Part shown: positions 58,917-64,000 of the stretch, piece by piece
Numbering within the stretch: the first letter of the stretch is position 1
How the letters are laid out: each line of letters starts with the position of its first letter
DNA from: Burkholderiales bacterium RIFCSPLOWO2_12_FULL_61_40
GTDB taxonomy: Bacteria > Pseudomonadota > Gammaproteobacteria > Burkholderiales > Burkholderiaceae_C
DNA length: 64,000 nucleotides
Assembly: GCA_001770935.1 (NCBI GenBank)
Contig: MESI01000001.1
Location: 1-64,000 of the forward strand
Direction: 5' to 3'
The notes under the pieces: model-generated
Told to the model about the DNA's origin: nothing
Databases searched by the model: none
The model's input: the letters and a program-made list of their open reading frames with translations, nothing else
Position numbers and translations under genes: made by a program

Positions 58917-61900
58917 TTAGGCCAGTTCAGCCAGGCGCACAGCCGACTCCATGTCCACCGCAACAATGCGCGATACGCCTTGCTCTTGCATGGTCACGCC
59001 AATCAGTTGCTCGGCCATTTCCATGGCGATCTTGTTGTGGCTGATGAATAGAAATTGGGTCTCCTTGCTCATGCTGGACACCAGTTTGGCATAACGCTCG
59101 GTGTTGGCATCGTCCAGCGGCGCATCCACTTCGTCCAGCAGACAAAAGGGCGCCGGGTTGAGTTGAAAAATCGCAAACACCAGCGCAATGGCGGTCAGCG
59201 CCTTCTCGCCGCCCGACAGCAGGTGGATGGTCTGGTTTTTCTTGCCCGGAGGTTGGGCGATGACCTGCACGCCAGAGTCCAGGATCTCGTCGCCGGTAAT
59301 CACCAGCCGGGCATTGCCGCCGCCAAAAAGTTCTGGAAACATCCGGCCAAAATGGTCATTCACCTGGTTAAAGGTGCCGGAAAGCAACTCGCGTGTTTCC
59401 GCATCAATCTTGCGAATGGCGTCTTCCAGCGTGTTCATGGCCATGGTCAGATCGCTGTTTTGCGAATCCAGAAACTGCTTGCGCTCACGCGCAACTGCAA
59501 GCTCATCCAAGGCCGCCAAATTGACGGCCCCCAAGGCCGCAATATCGCGGTGAATGCGGTCAATTTCGCTTTGCATGCCCAGCAGGCGCACATTGCCGTC
59601 CTGGATGCTTTGGGCAATGGCCTCCAAATCCGCTTGCGCGTCCACCAGCTGCGCTTCAAATTGCTCAAACCCCAGCCGTGCGGCCTGCTCTTTGAGCTGA
59701 AATTCGGTGATGCGCTGGCGCAAGGGGTCGAGTTCACGCTCCAACTGCATGCGGCGCTCGTCACTGGAACGCAGCTTGGCCGTGAGGTCGTCGTATTCGC
59801 TGCGTTTGGCCCCCAAAGCCTGTTCACGGTCCAGCTTGAGCGCCAGGGCATTCTGCAAGCCAGCCTGCGCGGCGGCGTCGGTCAAACGGGCCAACTCGTC
59901 GCGCGCCCGCTGCTCTTCGGCCAGGATGGACTGGGTTTGCTGGCTGGCCGTGTCAATGGCCCGGGCCAATTCGGCGTTGCGCGCCTGCAGGCTGCGCTGC
60001 GCAAAAGTGGCTTCCTGGGCCTGGCGCTCCAAACTGCGTTGCTGCTCGCGGCATTGGGCCAACACGCGCTGGGCACCAATGACATGTTCGTCCAACTCCG
60101 CATGGCGCTCCTGGCTCTCGGCCAAGAGCATGTCCAGTTCTTCAAAACGCGCTTCCGCCGTGGCTCGGCGCTCCTGCAAGTCGTCCAATTGCGCCACCAC
60201 CTCCGCCATGTCGGACGCAATCTGGGCGCCACGCGCCCGGGTTTGCTCGGCTATTTGCGACAGGCGCAGCGTTTCCACCTGCAGTTCATGGCTGCGGTTC
60301 TGGGCCTCGGCCGCTTCACGCCGCACCCCCACCAGCCGCTGGGCGCTTTCTGCATAGGCAGCCTCGGCGCGCACCAAGGCGGTGCGGGACTCATCCGCGA
60401 TGAGCGACTGGGCACGCAGCTCTTTTTCCAGGTTTTCAATTTCCTGTGCCCGCGCCAGCAAACCGGCCTGTTCGGAATCCTGGGCATAAAAACTCACGCT
60501 GTGGGCAGTGACCACATGGCCCGACTTGACGTAAATGCATTCGCCGTGCCGCAGCTTGTCGCGTTGGGCCAGTGCATCTTCAAAGCTGGAGGCGGTGTAG
60601 CAGCCCTGCAGCCAGTCCACCAGCACGGCCTTTTGACCTGCATCGTTGATGCGCAGCAAATCGGCCAGGCGTGGCAGACCCGATGCACTCTCGGGCACAG
60701 AAGCCGATGGGGTGCTATAAAAAGCCAGTTTGGCGGGTGGCACGTCATTGGCAAAGGCGCGCACCATTTCCAAGCGCGAGACCTCCAGCGCCCCCAGGCG
60801 CTCGCGCAAAGCGCCTTCCAGTGCGTTTTCCCAGCCTTGCTCGATATGAATGCGGCTCCACAGCCCTTGCAAACCGTCCAGACCGTGTTTGGCAAGCCAG
60901 GGGCGCAGCTTGCCATCGGTCTTGACCTTGTCTTGCAGTGCCTTGAGTGCTTCCAGGCGTGCAGACAGATCTGCCTTGCGGGCGGATTCGGTGTTGACGG
61001 CGTGCTGCCGCAGGCGCCTGGACTCGTCCAGCTGCGGTACGGACTCCTGCAAATCCTGCAAGCGGGCATCCGCCACCTGGGCGGCCTCTTGCAAATCTTC
61101 CAATTGCTGTTGCAAGTGGAGCAGTCGGTCCTCATCCGGCGCGGCCAGTGCATTGCGGTCCGCACTGAGGCGTTCACGCCGTGTGGACAACTGGCGAGAC
61201 TGTTCTTCAATACTGCGCTGCTCCGCCGCCAGCACCTGTATTTGCTGTTGCACCTGCATGACACCGCCACGCTGGTCGTTGGCTGCCGATTGGGCGGCGT
61301 TCAATGCATCCTCCAGATCGGGAAGCTGTTGGGCCTGCTCCTCCACCTGTGCCGCCAGCAACTCGGTTTGCTCCTCACCCAGCATGGCGAGTTCAGCCAG
61401 GCGCTCCACTTCCGCCAGGGCATCGTCCTTGCGCGTGGCCCATTGCCCGATCTGCTCTTTCAGCGTGACCAGGCGCTGCTCCACACGCTGGCGGCCTTCG
61501 ACCACAAAGCGGATTTCGGCTTCCAGGCGCCCCACGTCGGTACTGGCCTCGTACAACAGGCCCTGCGCCTGGTTGACCTGGTCACCCGCAGCGTAGTGGG
61601 CCTGGCGTACGGTTTCCAAATCAGCCTCGATGCTGCGCAAATCGGCCATGCGGCTCTCCAGGGCGTTAACAGCCCCTTGTGCGTCCGCCCGCACGCGCGA
61701 TTGGTCCGCCAACGCGTCTGCACGTTTCAAAAACCATTGTTGGTGCTGTTTGCGGGTGACATCCGCTTGCAAGGCGTTGTATTTTTGCGCCACCTCGGCC
61801 TGCTTTTCCAGCTTCTCCAGGTTGGTGTTCAGTTCCCGCAGAATGTCTTCGACGCGTGTGAGGTTTTCACGGGTGTCGCTCAAGCGGTTTTCCGTTTCCC

Positions 61901-62432
61901 GGCGTCGCTCTTTGTATTTGGAAACACCGGCCGCCTCTTCCAGAAACAGGCGCAACTCTTCAGGTTTGGATTCGATGATGCGGCTGATCGTGCCTTGCCC
62001 AATGATCGCGTAGGCACGCGGCCCCAGGCCCGTGCCCAAAAACACGTCCTGCACATCGCGGCGGCGCACCGGTTGGTTGTTTAAAAAATAACTGGAAGTA
62101 CCGTCGCGGGTCAGCACCCGGCGCACCGCAATTTCACCAAACTGCCCCCATTGCCCGCCCGCCCGGTGGTCGGAGTTGTCAAACACCAGCTCCACGCTGG
62201 AGCGGCTGGCAGGCTTGCGGGTGGTGGTGCCATTGAAAATGACATCCTGCATGGACTCGCCGCGCAGTTCACTGGCCTTGCTTTCTCCCAAAACCCAACG
62301 TACGGCGTCCATGATGTTGGACTTGCCGCAGCCATTGGGCCCCACCACGCCGATCAACTGCCCCGGCAACAGGAAGTTGGTAGGCTCGGCAAACGACTTG
62401 AACCCGGATAACTTGATGGAATTGAGACGCAC
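58917..62432 (-). CDS. smc: Chromosome segregation protein SMC
   Basis: A 1171-residue condensin ATPase. The N-terminal head has Walker A VVGPNGCGKSNIMDAVRW and the start of the first coil near residue 165. The central hinge is at about 500-640 and contains GLQGLWSRIHIEQGWENAL. Long coiled coils flank it. The C-terminal head has the signature LLSGGEKALTAIALVFAIF and Walker B PFCLLDEVDAPLDDANTER. The layout is complete and the length normal. It is followed by zipA after 18 bases. It loads near parS and organises the chromosome with ScpA and ScpB, which are not in this window. Confidence 0.97.
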   Translation of the reverse strand: MRLNSIKLSGFKSFAEPTNFLLPGQLIGVVGPNGCGKSNIMDAVRWVLGESKASELRGESMQDVIFNGTTTRKPASRSSVELVFDNSDHRAGGQWGQFGEIAVRRVLTRDGTSSYFLNNQPVRRRDVQDVFLGTGLGPRAYAIIGQGTISRIIESKPEELRLFLEEAAGVSKYKERRRETENRLSDTRENLTRVEDILRELNTNLEKLEKQAEVAQKYNALQADVTRKQHQQWFLKRADALADQSRVRADAQGAVNALESRMADLRSIEADLETVRQAHYAAGDQVNQAQGLLYEASTDVGRLEAEIRFVVEGRQRVEQRLVTLKEQIGQWATRKDDALAEVERLAELAMLGEEQTELLAAQVEEQAQQLPDLEDALNAAQSAANDQRGGVMQVQQQIQVLAAEQRSIEEQSRQLSTRRERLSADRNALAAPDEDRLLHLQQQLEDLQEAAQVADARLQDLQESVPQLDESRRLRQHAVNTESARKADLSARLEALKALQDKVKTDGKLRPWLAKHGLDGLQGLWSRIHIEQGWENALEGALRERLGALEVSRLEMVRAFANDVPPAKLAFYSTPSASVPESASGLPRLADLLRINDAGQKAVLVDWLQGCYTASSFEDALAQRDKLRHGECIYVKSGHVVTAHSVSFYAQDSEQAGLLARAQEIENLEKELRAQSLIADESRTALVRAEAAYAESAQRLVGVRREAAEAQNRSHELQVETLRLSQIAEQTRARGAQIASDMAEVVAQLDDLQERRATAEARFEELDMLLAESQERHAELDEHVIGAQRVLAQCREQQRSLERQAQEATFAQRSLQARNAELARAIDTASQQTQSILAEEQRARDELARLTDAAAQAGLQNALALKLDREQALGAKRSEYDDLTAKLRSSDERRMQLERELDPLRQRITEFQLKEQAARLGFEQFEAQLVDAQADLEAIAQSIQDGNVRLLGMQSEIDRIHRDIAALGAVNLAALDELAVARERKQFLDSQNSDLTMAMNTLEDAIRKIDAETRELLSGTFNQVNDHFGRMFPELFGGGNARLVITGDEILDSGVQVIAQPPGKKNQTIHLLSGGEKALTAIALVFAIFQLNPAPFCLLDEVDAPLDDANTERYAKLVSSMSKETQFLFISHNKIAMEMAEQLIGVTMQEQGVSRIVAVDMESAVRLAELA

Positions 62433-62573
62433 AGATGGAGGTGACTTAGAACTTCAGCGGTTGATTTCATTGCTTTTTGGCCCAAACCAGCAATGAACCC
62501 AGACCTTCGATGATACCGTGTGCCACCCGTGCAAGCTCGGTGCCAAGCCCGTACGGTCACCTCTCAAGCACTG

Positions 62574-62957
62574 CTAACGCAAAGCGTTCTCAATTTTCGT
62601 CGCAAGTGCACTCAACGCAGGTGGCTTGACAATGTAGCCTGACACGCCCAAAGGCATGGCCTCACCCACCGTGGCCATGCTGGAGTCTGCACTCAGAAAA
62701 ATGACTTTGGTGTTGCTCAGCTGGTTATTGGGCAAAGCGCGCAGTTGACGAACAAATTCAAGCCCCCCCACGGGTTGCATGTGAATGTCCGTCAATATCA
62801 GGTCCGGCTTGAGTTTGATGACTTCACGCAATGCGCTTGCACCATCCTCAAACGCATACAAGTCAAGTATCCCCAAACGCCGCAGGCTGTTCAGGATAAA
62901 CATGCGCATGATGTTTTCATCATCGACCACCACCACGCGCGCTGATTTGATGTCCAT
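62574..62957 (-). CDS. Single-domain response regulator (CheY-like)
   Basis: A 127-residue receiver domain without an output domain. The acidic pair is D12-D13 (VVVVDDENIMRMF), the phosphoacceptor is D57 (LILTDIHMQP), the conserved hydroxyl is S89 (FLSADS) and the switch lysine is K111 (GYIVKPPA). GGAG lies at proper spacing before ATG 62957. It follows the Hpt gene by 56 bases, and the two probably form a phosphorelay pair. No histidine kinase is in the window, so it may couple to a distant hybrid kinase. Confidence 0.92.
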   Translation of the reverse strand: MDIKSARVVVVDDENIMRMFILNSLRRLGILDLYAFEDGASALREVIKLKPDLILTDIHMQPVGGLEFVRQLRALPNNQLSNTKVIFLSADSSMATVGEAMPLGVSGYIVKPPALSALATKIENALR

Positions 62958-63013
62958 TTCAAGACTCCGTTACGAAACACGTGATGGTGCTGCCACTGGT
63001 GCGCTGACGTATA

Positions 63014-63376
63014 TCACCCCAGGTGCGCATCGATTTCGGTCTGCAATTGCACCAGCTTCGGGCTCAACAGCGCATAGGCGGTCTCCACTTCGGCAGCGCT
63101 GCCAGATTTGCTGAGCTGCTCCACCTGCGCAACGTGGTCGCACAGCGCATCCACACAAAAAATAGGAATGAATCCTTTGAGCGAATGCAGCAATCGATTG
63201 GCGGCGCTGACGTCATGCGCCGCCAAACACTGGAAAATTTGGGGAATATCGCGGTCCAGCGCGGTCTGCAGCATATCCAGCATTTCATGCAATGCCGTCG
63301 AATCCCCTATCTGCTCCAGGGCGCGCGCAGGGTCCAAATAGATAGGCGCATGGCCAGGCGAGTAATCGGTCGGCAT
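63014..63376 (-). CDS. Hpt-domain phosphotransfer protein
   Basis: A 120-residue stand-alone histidine phosphotransfer domain. The phosphorylated residue is H64 in RLLHSLKGFIPIF, the typical HxLKG setting. The N-terminal 20 residues (MPTDYSPGHAPIYLDPARAL) lead into the four-helix bundle. A strong ribosome binding site AAAGGAG stands before ATG 63376. It precedes the CheY-like gene on the minus strand and diverges from dapC. It would shuttle phosphoryl groups between a hybrid kinase and the neighbouring receiver. Confidence 0.9.
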   Translation of the reverse strand: MPTDYSPGHAPIYLDPARALEQIGDSTALHEMLDMLQTALDRDIPQIFQCLAAHDVSAANRLLHSLKGFIPIFCVDALCDHVAQVEQLSKSGSAAEVETAYALLSPKLVQLQTEIDAHLG

Positions 63377-63451
63377 TGTTAGCTCCTTTGGAGTCTAGGA
63401 ATGGAGAGGGTCGCAAATATGCGTTGCCACACAGTTTAACGGTCACTCGGG

Positions 63452-63457
63452 GATAAT
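63452..63457 (+). promoter_or_regulatory. Putative -10 element for a leaderless dapC transcript
   Basis: GATAAT ends 8 bases before ATG 63466 and is preceded by CGGG. No ribosome binding site is present between it and the start codon. Confidence 0.4.
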
Positions 63458-63465
63458 CGCTGCCC

Positions 63466-64000
63466 ATGAATCCGAATTTGTCACGTTTGCAGGCCTATCC
63501 GTTTGAACGCCTGCGCCAATTGTTTGCGTCCGTTACTCCCAACCCCGCCTATCGCCCCATCAGTCTGGGCATTGGCGAGCCCCGCCACCCTGCGCCCCAA
63601 CTCATCAAACAGGCCTATTGCGATGCCATCATGGGCACGGGCGGTGGCCTGAGTGTGTATCCGGCCACGGCAGGCGACATCAGTTTGCGCAAGTCCATTG
63701 CGCAATGGCTGCAGCGCCGCTACGGTCTGGCCGTAGATATGGCCACACAAATTTTGCCGGTGAACGGTTCGCGCGAAGCCCTGTTTGCATTTGCCCAGAC
63801 CGTGGTCAACCCTGCCAAGCTGGGTCCTGCGGGCGAGCGCCCCCTGGTGGTTTGCCCCAACCCGTTTTACCAAATCTACGAAGGTGCCGCGCTGCTGTGC
63901 GGCGCTGAACCCTATTTTGTGCCCTCAGATCCGCAACGCAACTTTGCCCAGGACTGGGACAGCGTGCCACCCGAAGTCTGGGCACGCACGCAACTGCTGT
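63466..64000 (+). CDS. dapC: Succinyldiaminopimelate transaminase, N-terminal part (cut by window edge)
   Basis: The first 178 residues of a class I/II PLP aminotransferase of the DapC type, which converts N-succinyl-2-amino-6-ketopimelate in lysine and peptidoglycan synthesis. Visible landmarks are MNPNLSRLQAYPFERLRQLF, PISLGIGEPRHPAP, the segment YPATAGDISLRKSIAQWL, PVNGSREALFAFAQ and CPNPFYQIYEGAALL. The PLP lysine lies beyond the end. The position divergent from the smc block agrees with gene order in this family. The start is ATG 63466. Confidence 0.9.
   Translation, partial: MNPNLSRLQAYPFERLRQLFASVTPNPAYRPISLGIGEPRHPAPQLIKQAYCDAIMGTGGGLSVYPATAGDISLRKSIAQWLQRRYGLAVDMATQILPVNGSREALFAFAQTVVNPAKLGPAGERPLVVCPNPFYQIYEGAALLCGAEPYFVPSDPQRNFAQDWDSVPPEVWARTQLL

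Overview
The window reads as a high-GC chromosomal segment of a betaproteobacterium, most likely Burkholderiales, family Comamonadaceae (Rhodoferax/Polaromonas/Acidovorax-like). This is inferred from gene content, gene order (smc-zipA-ligA divergent from dapC; single-chain purL; SelO-MsrB-YciB-BolA-PpiC), protein sequence character and an interspersed palindromic repeat of a kind I associate with this family. No rRNA, tRNA, CRISPR array, transposase or integrase was seen, and no taxonomic search was run.

Layout. 1-4.9 kb: a truncated one-membrane-segment protein, a PAS3-GGDEF diguanylate cyclase and a SNF2/HepA-type helicase, all on the minus strand. 4.97-9.42 kb: an AT-richer accessory island bounded by a 54-bp imperfect direct repeat (42/54 identical). 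The repeat is the 3' end of the neighbouring HD-GYP-like gene. The island carries a superfamily 1 helicase translationally coupled to a DUF2290-like protein, plus two small unknown genes on the other strand; it is the best candidate here for a little-described system. 9.4-10.6 kb: the HD-GYP-like gene itself, with a frameshift in a C run and without the catalytic HD dyad. 10.7-15.2 kb: a DmdC-type acyl-CoA dehydrogenase and two convergent AAA ATPases (one DUF4143).

15.4-28.5 kb is one long minus-strand acyl-CoA/transport block: thiolase, M20 peptidase, bifunctional FadB, a complete Liv-type ABC importer (livF, livG, livM, livH, livK), an acyl-CoA ligase and a second periplasmic binding protein. 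A divergent Crp/Fnr regulator sits at its upstream end. Its genes suggest uptake, CoA activation and beta-oxidation of a carboxylic acid rather than plain branched-chain amino acid uptake. LivF and LivG carry complementary motif losses that predict one degenerate and one canonical ATP site.

29.4-33.0 kb is a tight plus-strand cluster (selO, msrB, yciB, bolA-like, ppiC) closed by a strong terminator. 33.1-40.2 kb holds a FapA/DUF342 protein, a DUF1624 membrane protein, an RlhA-like U32 protein and a P-type cation ATPase. 40.2-45.5 kb holds purL, flanked on one side by an orphan HigA antitoxin with a beheaded HigB remnant and on the other by an intact ParDE module with a perfect 21-bp palindrome. 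45.6-51.3 kb: map, glnD and a divergent puuD/puuB-like putrescine-catabolism pair. 51.3-55.1 kb: a large DUF4118-PAS-GGDEF-EAL protein. 55.2-63.4 kb: def, ligA, zipA, smc, a CheY-like receiver and an Hpt protein, all on the minus strand. The window ends inside dapC on the plus strand.

Two themes cut across regions. Six copies of one palindromic repeat occur; four lie in frame inside conserved genes (twice in purL, once each in selO and the DUF1624 gene), and one has apparently become the thiolase terminator. Also, at least five genes have a GATAAT-like -10 element only 6-8 nt upstream of the start codon, which predicts leaderless mRNAs.
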